Shown: positions 45,709 through 56,141 of the stretch, piece after piece
Layout of the letters: the number at the start of each line of letters is the position of its first letter
Numbering within the stretch: the stretch's first letter is position 1
Source: Anthostomella pinea
Lineage: Eukaryota; Ascomycota; Sordariomycetes; Xylariales; Xylariaceae
DNA length: 64,000 nucleotides
Reading direction: 5' to 3'
Assembly: GCA_963556695.1 (NCBI GenBank)
Contig: CAUWAG010000013.1
Location: forward strand, 682,001 to 746,000
Program-made: the position numbers and the translations under genes
The notes under the pieces: generated by a model
Told to the model about the DNA's origin: nothing
Database searches by the model: none
Seen by the model: the letters and a program-made list of their open reading frames with translations, nothing else

Positions 45709-46725
45709 ATGAGAACACACATAACTTTCCTCGGCGCCCTGCTCATCAGTGAGGTCGCTGCTCAGTTCGCGCAGCACGAGGTTCGCGGGTTTGACCTCGT
45801 TGATCTAGAGCCGACACATTTACCGCAGGAACCAAACGAGGCCCACGATGCATACGGCGCAGAACCCACCCTCGTCTCTTCGAGTGCAGCCAGCGCCAGC
45901 GACGTAGTATACGAGGGCGCCGAGCTCTCCCGGCGGATCGATCTCGGTAGTAGCGTCCCAAACATTGACGACATCAGCGACCAAGTCTTCAACAACGTCA
46001 AGGGCGAGGTAGCCGACGCCGCCAACGCCGCGACCAAAGGTGTGTCCGACGCCTTGTCCAAGGCCCTGTCTACCCTCTCCGACGCTGCAAACGCAGCCAA
46101 GAAAGCCGTGCAGGATGGCATCGACGCGGCCGAGAAGGCCTTCGACGATGTGAAGAAGACGATCGAGGACCTGTTCAACAAGGCCAAAGCCGAGCTCGAG
46201 AAGCTGCTCGATGAGGCCAGCAACGCGATCCGTCAGTGGGTTTGGGAGCATATTGGTAGACCGCTCGTGATCATCCTGGTCATACTCTCGATACCCTTCG
46301 TGTTGCTGTTCCTCTGGGGCGTGCTGGCACATTGCCTGAAAAGCCGCGCCGAGGGCGCCGAGGACCCGTCGCCGAGCTCAGCTAACGTCGAGATGCGTCC
46401 AATGGGCGCCGGCAGCGGCAGTGCCGGTGAGACCAAGAGTACGAGTTCTAGCGGATCGACAATAGCGAGAGTTATTGTGCGCGGTTGGGATAAGCACGGA
46501 CAGGGGCTCCTGGGTCTCTTCCCGGTTCTCGGTAGCTTCGTGGCGTGGAGGGCGAGGAGTAGGCAGCTCGACGAGATGGCTAGGCTAAATAAGCGGCTCA
46601 AAAAGCAGCTCGAGGAGATTACTAGGCTACGTAAGGACGTTAACTGGCTGATGGGGGAGATGAGCAACTGGCGTCCTTCACGTCCTGAGCCGAAAGAGAA
46701 CCCGTTCGCGGGGGGTGATGAGTAA
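45709..46725 (+). CDS. Predicted secretory single-pass membrane protein with amphipathic helices (338 aa)
   Basis: Single exon. Signal peptide MRTHITFLGALLISEVAA; a variable acidic region to about residue 85; a long Ala/Lys/Asp amphipathic helical segment at about 88-178 with 11-residue periodicity (for example VADAANAATKGVSDALSKAL, KKAVQDGIDAAEKAFDDVKK) resembling apolipoprotein or LEA-type helices; a membrane span at about 185-207 (PLVIILVILSIPFVLLFLWG); a Ser/Gly-rich linker; and a basic cytoplasmic coiled coil at about 283-318 (LDEMARLNKRLKKQLEEITR). No named family recognised. The helical lumenal or extracellular part could bind lipid or wall material; this is inference. The start is fixed by the signal peptide. 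Confidence 0.72.
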   Translation: MRTHITFLGALLISEVAAQFAQHEVRGFDLVDLEPTHLPQEPNEAHDAYGAEPTLVSSSAASASDVVYEGAELSRRIDLGSSVPNIDDISDQVFNNVKGEVADAANAATKGVSDALSKALSTLSDAANAAKKAVQDGIDAAEKAFDDVKKTIEDLFNKAKAELEKLLDEASNAIRQWVWEHIGRPLVIILVILSIPFVLLFLWGVLAHCLKSRAEGAEDPSPSSANVEMRPMGAGSGSAGETKSTSSSGSTIARVIVRGWDKHGQGLLGLFPVLGSFVAWRARSRQLDEMARLNKRLKKQLEEITRLRKDVNWLMGEMSNWRPSRPEPKENPFAGGDE

Positions 46726-47522
46726 GAAGAAACTGACAGTTAGATTGGCCTAGCAATTTGAAGACCCTTGTTTGGAGCGCTGAGTTTGTACATGCTCTGG
46801 ACGACCGCTACTACATTCTCGTTATAGCCATAAAGGCCTCGCTGTATACGTGGAGAGGGTCAATCTATGCAACTGATTAGTTCTCCCCAAGGTACATGGC
46901 CGTGAGACCTGCAGGCCGATGACATGTTGTGAAAGGGGACGCTTATTAAGGGGCACTAGTAGTATACGATGCTCACGTTTCTCTCTGGTGTTGAAAAGGT
47001 TCGGAAGACGCCGAAGCTGTCTGCAGGCCAATGCGGGTGGCTACTGAGGTAAGTACTCAAATGCTCTATGCACGAAGTCCTGATACTTCGTACATCGATA
47101 ACTATCAGCTGTGGCAATTCCGTTGTTTTCATTCGGTAGTAGTCCAGGGTGGCAAAGCTCGTATTCAAAAAGAACATGAGTAAGCTGCCTGCAGTGCGTG
47201 GCTTCAGCAGCCGTGGCAAGGCGTCAGCATGGTGCATAGGCTCAGAAGAAATGGCCGCTACGTTACCACGGAGAAGTCCATCACGAGAATGCCTAGAAGT
47301 TATTTGTAACTCATGACGATGCTACATGACACCGACGGTGGCGAGGCGAGTTGTGTTCAGCCGTAGCAGACAGGTCTGGTCGTGTTGACTATAAAACTAT
47401 CATCGAATCCGCCTTGATACAATACTCATCCACCATTGCAATCACACAACCTACCAAGCTTTCCAGTACCCAAACTTACTCTTGAATCTTTCCTCGTCGA
47501 TCGACACTATCCAGACTTCAAC
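46726..47522. other. Intergenic region with promoter of the next gene
   Basis: No coding region recognised. The end carries a CA/CT-rich leader and CTTCAACATG context before the ATG at 47523; a TATAAAA-like box is present near 47391. Confidence 0.45.
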
Positions 47523-48223
47523 ATGCACACCGCCAACACCCTCACTCTCGCTCTCGCCACGGCGTCCGGTGCCCTCGCGGCACCGCTCGCAGCCAGGCAA
47601 GCAAACGAGTTCAGCCTCGCCATGGCACTGGGCGACGGCGTCGTCGCACTGACCGCTGTCCTCAACGGTACCGACATCGTCCTCGAGGCCGGCAGGCTCA
47701 GCGTCTACCCAGGGCAAGAAGGTACGCCCGCTCCCATCTCTTACAACCCGGTGAGAGTACACCAAAGTAGTCTAACCTTCACACATAGCCCATTTCATCG
47801 GCGCGGACGCCTACCTGGCCGTGATCCTCGACTTCACCAACAACACCGGCCCTCTGGCTGGCTACACGCAGTACGGCCTGGTTGTGCCGGACGTAGGCCA
47901 CGTCGCCGGGGCTGCGGCTACCGTCACGGCCGTGAAGGACTACGACGACTTCGACTTCACCTTCTCCGTAGCTGACGGTAAGTCAACGTCCGTACTCATC
48001 TAGCTTGTTACGCCATGCTGACTCCTCGATGCTTCCAGGCGTCATCTCCCACAAGCTGACCGCCACCACCAACACCTGGTTCGCATGCGAGGACACCGTC
48101 AACGGCGAGCAGAACCTGGTCCTCAAATGGGGCAACTCCAAGCAGGACGGCTCTCTTCCCGATGGCTGCCAGCCCGCCACGTTCATCCAGAACTTCAACA
48201 TCCCAGGCGGTCCTAGCTCTTGA
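47523..48223 (+). CDS. Small secreted protein (190 aa)
   Basis: Three exons, 47523-47721, 47789-47977 and 48039-48223, with 67- and 61-nt GT-AG introns that keep phase. Signal peptide MHTANTLTLALATASGALA, a possible kex2-like LAARQ site, then a beta-rich mature protein (EFSLAMALGDGVVALTAVLN, AHFIGADAYLAVILDFTNN, FACEDTVNGEQNLVLKWGN) with two cysteines (in FACED and DGCQP) that could pair. The pattern resembles fungal cell-wall/secreted beta-sandwich proteins, but no named family is certain. Intact and GC-rich in coding exons. Confidence 0.82.
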
Positions 48224-48371
48224 GGGTCGAGCTTGTTCTTGGAATGATTTGGTGGGTGTCGGACTGGTAGTGGCGAGCGGAAATAATGGAAGACGGATGG
48301 ATTTGGGAATACAGGGGATGGCATAGAAATGGGGTTTGCAAGGGTGATGGTAGTTTATGGTAGTAGATTAA

Positions 48372-49105
48372 TTAGAGGAGGATTATGGAGCTTACTTGGC
48401 CTTCATCTGTGATGAAATGCATCTCCAACGTGCCCCTATACCAAGCGCAATAGGCAATTCTGTCCCGAGCCCTTCGTTGGAAACTCCTGTTGGCAGGCGG
48501 TGAATTGGTATACCCTGAACGCACCGCGCCTTGCTCTCTTTGAAATCGACATGACGCTCCGGATACCCTAGCTTCGCAAATTCCTCCTCCACCCCAGGCA
48601 ATGAAAGGGGTTAAACACAGCCTTGCCCTCGACATTCTGCAGCTCGGAATATACACGCCCCTGGGGTCTCACTTCGCGACCTGCGTCACTGGGTTGAAAC
48701 GCGTGTAGCTCGGCTCCCAGCCCTGCGTGTCGTTGCACAGGTCCCATTCGACGAGTTTCTCGGAACAGTAGCGCTCGCCGCGTCGGTAGTCAAGCAGAAA
48801 ATTCGTGCGCAGGTAGCTAGCTGCTTACGTTCGTACGCAGCCGGTTGAGCATGTACTTCTCGCGCTGATCTGGTGCATGCCGGCGTCGACGAAGGGCAGC
48901 CCCGTGCGGCCCTCGTACCACTTCCCCCCACGCCGCCTCCTCGCCCTGCTCCCAGCACTCGAAGTCGATCTTCGGGTTCTGAAGCAAGTTGAGGCTGCTG
49001 TGCAGGCCGGCCCGAGTGGTCGGCGGCTGGGTTTGAACGGTTCTCGGACGAAGGTCGAAACTTCGATCTGAGTGGTGGTCTCTTCGCACTTGGGTTGCTA
49101 GTAAG
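48372..49105 (-). pseudogene. Photolyase/cryptochrome C-terminal relic
   Basis: Minus strand, in shifting frames: TTRAGLHSSLNLLQNPKIDF, ECWEQGEEAAWG, then (next frame) WYEGRTGLPFVDAGMHQI, REKYMLNRLRTNVSS, SYLRTNFLLDYRRGERYCSE, KLVEWDLCNDTQGWEPSYTR, FNPVTQ, and downstream LQNVEGKAVFNPF and EEEFAKLGYPERHVDFKES. These are the FAD-binding and substrate-facing blocks of DNA photolyases/cryptochromes (GRTGxPxVDAGMxQ, NRLRxNVSSYL, DxxxNxxQGWE). The N-terminal antenna domain and start are absent and there are at least three frame changes. A light-dependent DNA-repair gene that has been lost here, unless a functional copy exists elsewhere. Confidence 0.85.
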
Positions 49106-49389
49106 GCACCTTTCTAAGCCAATTGTCAAGCAAGACCAGGTCATATAGCCATGCATGCAAATATAATTATTCTTCGCGGCGGATTGATGTCAACTATGTC
49201 TAATTCTAGCAACGTTATAAAGAATTCGCCTGTGCAAAGCCTTCATTCCTAAACTCCAACGCCGAATGGATGCTATCAACTTTTCGGTCCCTTGCGGGTC
49301 AGTATGTCCACGAACGGAACCAATTTCTGCAATTACGCCAACTGCTCCTTTCATCATATCATAACTCGTCACCCTGCATCAAAACCCCC

Positions 49390-52170
49390 TTAGTCATAGA
49401 TGTCCTCATCCATGCCATCAGGAACAATGTCTTCGACGGCGTCTTCCTCGTCAATGAGCATGTCTTCGTCGTCTTCGCCAATATCGCCCTCGGGATGGTT
49501 GGAGAGGACTTGGATCTTGTTGCCAACAAGTTCGACCCTGGCAGTCTCGCCGTCTTTAATGGCGCCACGGAGGATCAGGACGGCCAGGCGGTTGAGAACC
49601 TCCTTCTCGATGAGTCTCTGAAGTGGCCGGGCACCATAGGCAGGTGAGTATCCTGCGTTACCCAGATAATCCTTGGCATCGTTCGAGACTTGTATGAAAA
49701 CATTGCGATCGTTGTCCGAAAGACGTTTCTGAATCTCGTGCAGGCGAAGGTCAACGATCTTCCTGATTTCGCGTCTCGCAAGTCTATTGAAGATGACGAT
49801 CGAGTTGATACGGTTGAGGAACTCGGGGAGGAAGTAGTTGCGCAGTGCGTTCATGACAAGATCTCGAGTGGTGCCATCGATCTTGCCGTCTTTGCCAGAT
49901 GGACGTGCGAGGTATTCGGCACCCAAGTTGGACGTCATGACGACAATGCAGTTTCTGGCATCGACGACGCGACCTTGGCCGTCAGTGATTCGGCCGTCGT
50001 CCATGAGTTGCAGAAGAACCGTCAGGATTTCCTTGGCAGCCTTCTCCACCTCATCGAACAGAAGGATTGAGAATGGCTTTCTGCGGAGATTCTCGGTAAG
50101 CTGGCCACCAGCGTCGTGTCCAACGTATCCGGGCGGCGCACCAATCATCCGGCTGAGAGAGTGGCGCTCTTGGTACTCGGACATGTCAAATCGGATCATG
50201 GCCTTCGGGTCGTCGAAGAGGAACTCGGCCAGCGCCTTCGTCAGCAGCGTCTTTCCAGTTCCCGAAGGACCACAGAAGAGGAAACTAGGTGGCTGGTTCG
50301 GGTTGCTGAGCCCAGATCGCTGCAGTCGGATAGCGTTGGACACTGCCTGAACTGCTTCCTTCTGTCCGACCACGGCCTTTCCGAGAGCTCGCTCCATGTT
50401 TATCAGCTTCTCCTTTTCGGAAGTCCTGAGGCGTGTGACTGGAATGCCTGTCCAGCGGGAGACGATCTCGTTGATCTGGTCAGGACCGACCACATCAGTG
50501 ACCATCGAATCGCCGACGTGGTCCTGATTTTGGCTGAGGGCAGCATCAGCAGCGGCCTTCTGCTTCTCGAGCTGCTTGATGACGGCCTCCTGCTCGGGAA
50601 TAGCGTAGTATTGGAGATCGGCAGCTCGAGCGTGGTCGCCCACTCTGGCGGCATCCTCCATCTTGACCTTGAGTTGTTCGAGCTTCACTTTGGCCTCCTG
50701 AATGTCCTTGCCCCGCTTTCGTTCGCTTTCGTACTTTTCCCGGAGTGGCCTCAACTCCTCTTCGACGTTCTCGGCGTCTTGCTTGGCGATCTGGAGTCTG
50801 GCCTTGGATGCATCATCCTTCTCGCGAGACAGGGCATGGATTTCGATTCGAAGTTGGCGCAACTTGCGCTCCAGGGAGTCGATAACCTCGGGCTGAGATT
50901 CCCTAGCGACTCTGACGGCTGCCGCCGCCTCATCGATCAAGTCGACTGCAGAGTCAGGAAGCCGTCGAGTGGTGAGGTAGCGTCCTGCGAGGGTCGCAGA
51001 GGCCACTATGGCACTGTCGGCAATAGTGACACCGTGGTGTACTTCGTATTTCTCCTTCAGACCTCGCAGGATGGAGACGGTCTCGGGAATGCTAGGCTCC
51101 TTGACGAGGACTTGCTGAAATCGTCGCTCAAAAGCAGCATCCTTCTCGATGTACTTTCGGTATTCGGCAAGGGTGGTGGCACCAATGCAATGTAACTGAC
51201 CTCGGGCCAGCATGGGCTTGAGCAAGTTGGCAGCATCCATGCCACCCTCTCCGGAAGCTCCAGCACCCATCAGCAAGTGAATCTCATCGACAAACAGAAC
51301 GATCATCTCCTTCGAATCCGTGATCTCCTTGAGTACTCCCTTCATACGCTCCTCAAATTCACCGCGGTACTTGCTTCCGGCTACTAAGGAACCGACATCG
51401 AGTGAGAGCAGCTTGCAGGCGGCAAGGTTGTCGGGAATATCGGCGTTGACAATTCGCTGAGCCAGGCCTTCGACGACGGTAGTCTTACCGACACCAGGCT
51501 CACCGATCAGCACGGGATTGTTCTTGGTTCGTCTTGACAGGATTCGGATGACTCGTCTGATTTCCTCTTCTCTGCCTATGACGGGGTCGATTTTGCCTTC
51601 TCTTGCCAAGGCGGTCATGTCGATGGTGAATTTGGAAAGGTTCTCGTGCTCCTCCTCCGTGTCGGCGGTTTTGGAGTCGACTCTCTTGGTGCCGCGAATG
51701 GCTTGGACAGCTTCCTGGACGAGCTTGGGCTTGGGGACGTTGGAGTCCTTCAGGGCCTGAGCGATGGAACTATCTTCAGAGAGCGCACTGATCAGATGGT
51801 CCACAGCCACGTAGGAGTCCTTCTGTGTCTTCTGGAGTTCCTGAGCCTTCCTCAAGACGGTGCTGAAGGATGGTGCCATAGACACATTCTCCGGGGGCGG
51901 GTCTTGGCTCGGCAGACGGACCATAAGCTTCTTGAGAGCTCGGTCAAATAGCTGAGGGTCGCCGTGGGCTCTCTCAACTACCTGTCGGAACAGGCTGTGG
52001 TTGGGGGGTGGGTTGTTCTGCTGATCCTTGGACTGGTCCGGCGGAGGATCCAGAAGAGAGACGGCCAGATGGACGGGGAGAAGCTGGGAGTGAGCGTACT
52101 GCTCCGCCAGTGACATGGCATCCTCCAGGGCCTTCTTGCCCCGGTCGGTAAACTCCATGCGGGAGTTCAT
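49390..52170 (-). CDS. HSP104: Hsp104/ClpB-type disaggregase (HSP98)
   Basis: Single exon, 926 aa, normal length. Hexameric AAA+ chaperone that threads aggregated proteins through its pore with Hsp70; needed for heat tolerance (known for the family). Seen: N-domain (1-165); NBD1 with Walker [10 protein letters not shown] (223-231) and Walker B VLFVDEIH (291-298); the coiled-coil middle domain at about 420-545; NBD2 with Walker A GPSGTGKT (634-641), pore loop GYVG (681-684), Walker [10 protein letters not shown] (702-710), sensor TSNLG (746-750) and the LNRI arginine region; and an acidic C-terminus ending DEDIYD. MNSRMEF is the usual fungal start. Heat-shock-element-like sites lie upstream. 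Divergent from the MHR1 gene. Confidence 0.98.
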   Translation of the reverse strand: MNSRMEFTDRGKKALEDAMSLAEQYAHSQLLPVHLAVSLLDPPPDQSKDQQNNPPPNHSLFRQVVERAHGDPQLFDRALKKLMVRLPSQDPPPENVSMAPSFSTVLRKAQELQKTQKDSYVAVDHLISALSEDSSIAQALKDSNVPKPKLVQEAVQAIRGTKRVDSKTADTEEEHENLSKFTIDMTALAREGKIDPVIGREEEIRRVIRILSRRTKNNPVLIGEPGVGKTTVVEGLAQRIVNADIPDNLAACKLLSLDVGSLVAGSKYRGEFEERMKGVLKEITDSKEMIVLFVDEIHLLMGAGASGEGGMDAANLLKPMLARGQLHCIGATTLAEYRKYIEKDAAFERRFQQVLVKEPSIPETVSILRGLKEKYEVHHGVTIADSAIVASATLAGRYLTTRRLPDSAVDLIDEAAAAVRVARESQPEVIDSLERKLRQLRIEIHALSREKDDASKARLQIAKQDAENVEEELRPLREKYESERKRGKDIQEAKVKLEQLKVKMEDAARVGDHARAADLQYYAIPEQEAVIKQLEKQKAAADAALSQNQDHVGDSMVTDVVGPDQINEIVSRWTGIPVTRLRTSEKEKLINMERALGKAVVGQKEAVQAVSNAIRLQRSGLSNPNQPPSFLFCGPSGTGKTLLTKALAEFLFDDPKAMIRFDMSEYQERHSLSRMIGAPPGYVGHDAGGQLTENLRRKPFSILLFDEVEKAAKEILTVLLQLMDDGRITDGQGRVVDARNCIVVMTSNLGAEYLARPSGKDGKIDGTTRDLVMNALRNYFLPEFLNRINSIVIFNRLARREIRKIVDLRLHEIQKRLSDNDRNVFIQVSNDAKDYLGNAGYSPAYGARPLQRLIEKEVLNRLAVLILRGAIKDGETARVELVGNKIQVLSNHPEGDIGEDDEDMLIDEEDAVEDIVPDGMDEDIYD

Positions 52171-53101
52171 GTTTGCTCGAGGGATCTGTGTTGGTGTAGC
52201 AGTGAAGTAGTGTGTGTGGTAGAAGAAGTAGTAGTAATGTAAGTGGGTGTGTGTGGTGTTGATATGTCTCGTATCGAGTCAACTGTGAAGTAGACTGGAT
52301 TATGAGAGATGCCTGACGATATGAGAGATGCCTGACGTGTTGCTTCAAGCACACGAGGTGGGGTGTAGGTGTATTACACGAACAAGAGGAACAAGTAAGG
52401 TTTCTTGTCTCGAGTCTTTCGCAGGTTTGGGGAATCAAATGAACAGAGGAGAAGAAGCTGAGACACGGCAGCTGAATTTATCTTGGTGAGGCAGTGGGGA
52501 GGGCTCGAAATCATGGAATCAAAGGAATCAGGCCAGAAGAAGCTCACGGATTCCGGGCAGCTCTCGCAGCCTCCAGCTACATCATCGGGCACCAGGAAGC
52601 TTCGCGCTGCTGGGAGAAGCTTCCCATCGCTTCCGCCCAGCTTCCATGTGGTCCGAGCTTCTATTGAGACTAGCCTGATTGGGAACACATCAGGTGATTT
52701 TAGTGGGGACTTGAAGCTGGACCTCAGTCCGAACCATGTTTTAGCGCCACTGAAGAACAATGAGACAGACCTGAACTTTGAAGTGCTGATCTGTTCGTAT
52801 TTTTAGTGAGACCGCCGCGGGGCTCTTGTGTCAAGTCAGCCCATGGCACGGGCTCCCGGGGCTGCCCAGGTGTTCGAGGCGTCGGGCGCGCCCGATGCCC
52901 CGGGTCAAAAGTCATCGGATGAACGTCCCACCGATGGTCACAATCGATAAGACAAGCCCAGATGGACTCGACCCCTGTAAATCAGTCCATGCTGCCAATT
53001 GGATCCAGGTCCATCCTGTCGCGGCATAGGAAATTTCGAGCTTCGAGACGAACGAACCCAGGAGAGCCGCGACAACCACACACACCAGGACACGGCAAAC
53101 C
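52171..53101. other. Divergent intergenic region between HSP104 and MHR1
   Basis: About 930 bp containing both promoters and leaders. The HSP104-proximal part is CA/CT-rich; heat-shock-like sites are described separately. No other coding region. Confidence 0.55.
52595..52635 (-). promoter_or_regulatory. Heat-shock-element-like GAANNTTC sites upstream of HSP104
   Basis: Two palindromic GAAGCTTC sites (52596-52603 and 52616-52623), 20 bp apart, followed by further TTC units (TTCC at about 52631). Inverted GAA/TTC units are the binding sites of the heat-shock factor Hsf1. They lie about 425-465 bp upstream of the HSP104 ATG, a plausible distance. Function is inferred from the motif and the gene. 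Confidence 0.6.
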
Positions 53102-54299
53102 ATGGCTCTGCGGACAAGCCCGACGATAACAGCCCAGCTGGGCAAGCTGTCGCTGTCGCTGTGGATCGGCGGTGGCAGCAGCAGCGTCAACATCAACAAC
53201 ATGACGCCCTCGGGCTACAACACCATAATAAAACGGCTCGCGCACACACGATCGCGGATGCGGAAACTGGCAAAGGAGGAGCCGCCAAAGCCACCGACGC
53301 AACTGCAGAAGAAGAAGCGCAAGGGCGAGAGGATAGAGCCGAGCTTCGAGCCCGGCCACGGCGAGAAGATCTACGTCTTCAACCACTTCCTCGACGGCAT
53401 GACCGTGTACTCGCACGAGCCCGTGATGAAGGTGCGCCGTTTTTCCTCCTCCGCCTTCTCTCCCCTCCAGGTCACAGTCACAACCGTCTTGCCTTCTACA
53501 TATCACATCCCAGCATATCCAGCATAGTCAACAGCGATACGCAGAGTCCCATACACACATGTACACACAAACACACACACACACAGACAGAAACTAACCC
53601 CTTCTTCCCACACAACAGGCCTCCCGCGCCCTCAAACAGATCCCCTTCAACGGCAAGAAGCTCAAACCGGCCAAGCTGCGCAAGGACTACTGGCGGCCGA
53701 TGGCGCTGATCCAGTTCCCGGCCGGGCAAAGCGCCGTTGGCCGCAGCGTGTACCAGCGGCTGCGCGAGTGCAAGCGCCTGCACGAGCTGGCCTGGGACGA
53801 CGCGACCCTGTACGACCGCGACACGGGCCGCACCCTCACGCGCCTGCAGCGGGGGCGCCGCCTCAACGACCAGAAGGCCAACACCGTCGCCGACATGGCC
53901 TTCGTGCTCGGCGGCGCCGGCAAGGGCAACAAGATGTGGGTCTCGGAGGACGCGGGGCTTGTCGAGTCGTCCAAGGGCGAGGTCGATGCCGAGACCCCCG
54001 ATGCTGGCGCGGTGGTCAAGACCAAGACGGAGGAGGGTCTGAAGTCCCTGGTCAAGGCTACGGTCTGGTGGCGTGACGAACTCGACCGGAACCACGCCAG
54101 GGAGTGGCCCGACAACGTCACGCATCAGCTCTTCGAGGAGGCTCAGCTCGTGCCGATTGAGGTTGAGGAAGCTGCAGCTGAGGAACTGGACGGTGGTGAT
54201 GGTGGTGGAGAGGGTGGTGAGAAGCCTCAAAGAGTACCGACAGAACTGGTGGCAGAGCAGGAACTCGTCAGGGGTTCCGGGCAGAGCCAAAGACTATGA
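53102..54299 (+). CDS. MHR1: Mitochondrial ribosomal protein mL67 / Mhr1
   Basis: Two exons, 53102-53431 and 53619-54299, with a 187-nt intron that carries a (CA)n run; 336 aa. Mhr1/mL67 is a component of the fungal mitochondrial large ribosomal subunit, also described as a mitochondrial DNA recombination protein. Seen: a basic N-terminal region (KRLAHTRSRMRKLAK, KKKRKGERIEP), the conserved core EKIYVFNHFLDGMTVYSHEP, then across the intron RALKQIPFNGKKLKPAKLRK, DYWRPMALIQFPAGQ, and SVYQRLRECKRLHELAWDD. The C-terminus is acidic and glycine-rich. Divergent from HSP104. Confidence 0.9.
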
Positions 54300-54503
54300 T
54301 AGGTCACAGCATTGGGTCAGGGAAACGCCAGTGCTTTTATTGCAGCTTCACCGGCTAATGTGTACCCATCATCCGTCCTCTGTCCCCGTCGTTGAATGAG
54401 GACAGATCTAAAACTACTGTACTGTAATGTACCAGCTACGTATATATCATTCTATTATAAGCCAAACAACGAAACCAAAGGAAACACACGCGCCGTATCC
54501 CAG

Positions 54504-56141
54504 CTAGAACTTGATGGCAAAGGACTTCAGGTAGTCGTAGTGAGGTATGTTCTCATCCACACATGCCCTGATGATCTTCTGGCCCTCCTCGCCATACTTC
54601 TGTCGCCATTCCTCATTTTCAGACTCTTCGGTGACAGTTTTCTGCAAGAGGATCGAGTCAGCGAGCTGCTAATTTGCGGAAACCTGGAGAGCCAGGAACC
54701 GGACAGACTTACATGGTGAGTTCTCGCAGTCAGGCTCGTGCTCTCGATGGCGTCGTTGTGGAATCCAATCCACTTGGCAAATGCGTTTGAGACGTACTCT
54801 TGGTTCTCCTCGTCGCCCCACTTCAGCATGTCCGGGCTGAAGGGAATGTCCGTCTCCCTGCAGAAGGCGCGGATGACCGGCTCCGGGTGGTCGAGGAGGT
54901 CGTCGGCATCGAGGACCGTGATGGGGTACTCGCCTTCCTTCCGGGCTCCATTGGTCTCACTGGCCAGGGAGGGCCCGACCAGTTTTTGCTCTCGCAGGTA
55001 ATCAAACAGGCGGCGGAGCTCCACGTAGCCGGCCTCGCTGTCCAAGAAGTTCTTGAAGCCTGTGACTTCATCCAGCGGCGGGACACAGCAGCGGTAGAAC
55101 GAGGGGATACCGCGTCGCGGGTGGCGGATCAGGAACGTCCAGTGAAATTGCTTCAGGGTCTCCAGGGGTACGACGGTGGGGTTGCCCGTCGAGTCGGAGC
55201 CCTTGGATTTGGTGCCATTAACACCATTGACGTGTGTCTCCCCGTTGACTGACCCATTGACCTTTTCTTTGACCAGCGATGGGGCGATGGTGGGTTGTTT
55301 TCCATCCGGAGGCATCAAGTAGTAAGCCATATCTTTAATGAAGACACGCTTGCCCTGATGAACTGAGTGAGTATTCGCTTCATCATTGGACTCAACGCCA
55401 GCTGAATCTCGAACCCCATTGCCTGCCTGAAAGAAATGTAAGATATCAACCCGGTAAAGGAAACACAACTCTTGCTCAAGGGGACGAAAGATGATCCGGC
55501 TGAGTTTCTGCAACAGATCTTCAGACATCCCGACTTGACGATATTATAGCCTGGGTGGTCTCCCCAGTAGACATGTCAAGGGTCGAGTGTACGCGCTGGT
55601 GTGCTTCGTGGCCACAGGTGGCCGGCTGATGTAATTATGATGGTCAAGTAGGCGGAAGTCGTCTTTCACCTCTCCCTCGTGGATAATGGTAATGTGGTCT
55701 TTGAAACGCACTCGCGAATGCATGTAGGAAGATGAGAGATGAATGAGAAGCCAATGACAAAGTGAAGATCATTCATATGCGTTCAAAAGGGTCCAAAGTG
55801 CCGCTGGAAATGAAGAGATGTCGAACCTCGCTGCCATCTTTCACAAGTCGGTCGAAGACATCCTGATATGTGGTCTTGGAAAAGCCACTGCTCTCCCTAG
55901 CAGCTTCGTCGTCGGCATACCGCTCACTCAGCCTCTCGGGGCCGTAGTAGAAGGCATCACCGAATGGCTCGTGGGCGCATTGGAGAATGTCCCGCCGGGT
56001 CATGAAGACCTACAGCGCCGCTATGCGGATTAGCCGTGATCTATGGGCGAGCTGGCTTCTCTAGCTCAAGGAACTGACCCTCTCGAAAGCTGTGGAGCAG
56101 GCACGGGGGTGCGTGGCCACAAATACTGGTTTGCCAGACAT
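54504..56141 (-). CDS. Sulfotransferase-like P-loop protein (341 aa)
   Basis: Four exons, 56141-56079, 56009-55827, 55354-54713 and 54641-54504, all GT-AG and in phase. N-terminal P-loop-like motif KPVFVATHPRACSTAFERVF, as in the PAPS-binding loop of sulfotransferase-fold proteins; then DILQCAHEPFGDAFYYGPER, KRVFIKDMAYYLMPPDGKQP, HWTFLIRHPRRGIPSFYRCC (the 3'-phosphate-binding-like segment), PITVLDADDLLDHPEPVIRA and LKSFAIKF at the end. Widespread in fungi, usually without known substrate. Intron 2 is 472 nt, long for this genome, and contains an open stretch (MSEDLLQKLSR) that is not needed for the protein. Runs convergent with MHR1. Confidence 0.85.

Noticed and set aside
55400..55528. ATG at 55528 as the start of the sulfotransferase-like protein
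   Set aside because: It lies in the intron joining DGSE to GKRVFIKDM. Upstream exons at 56141-55827 supply the conserved P-loop region in phase.
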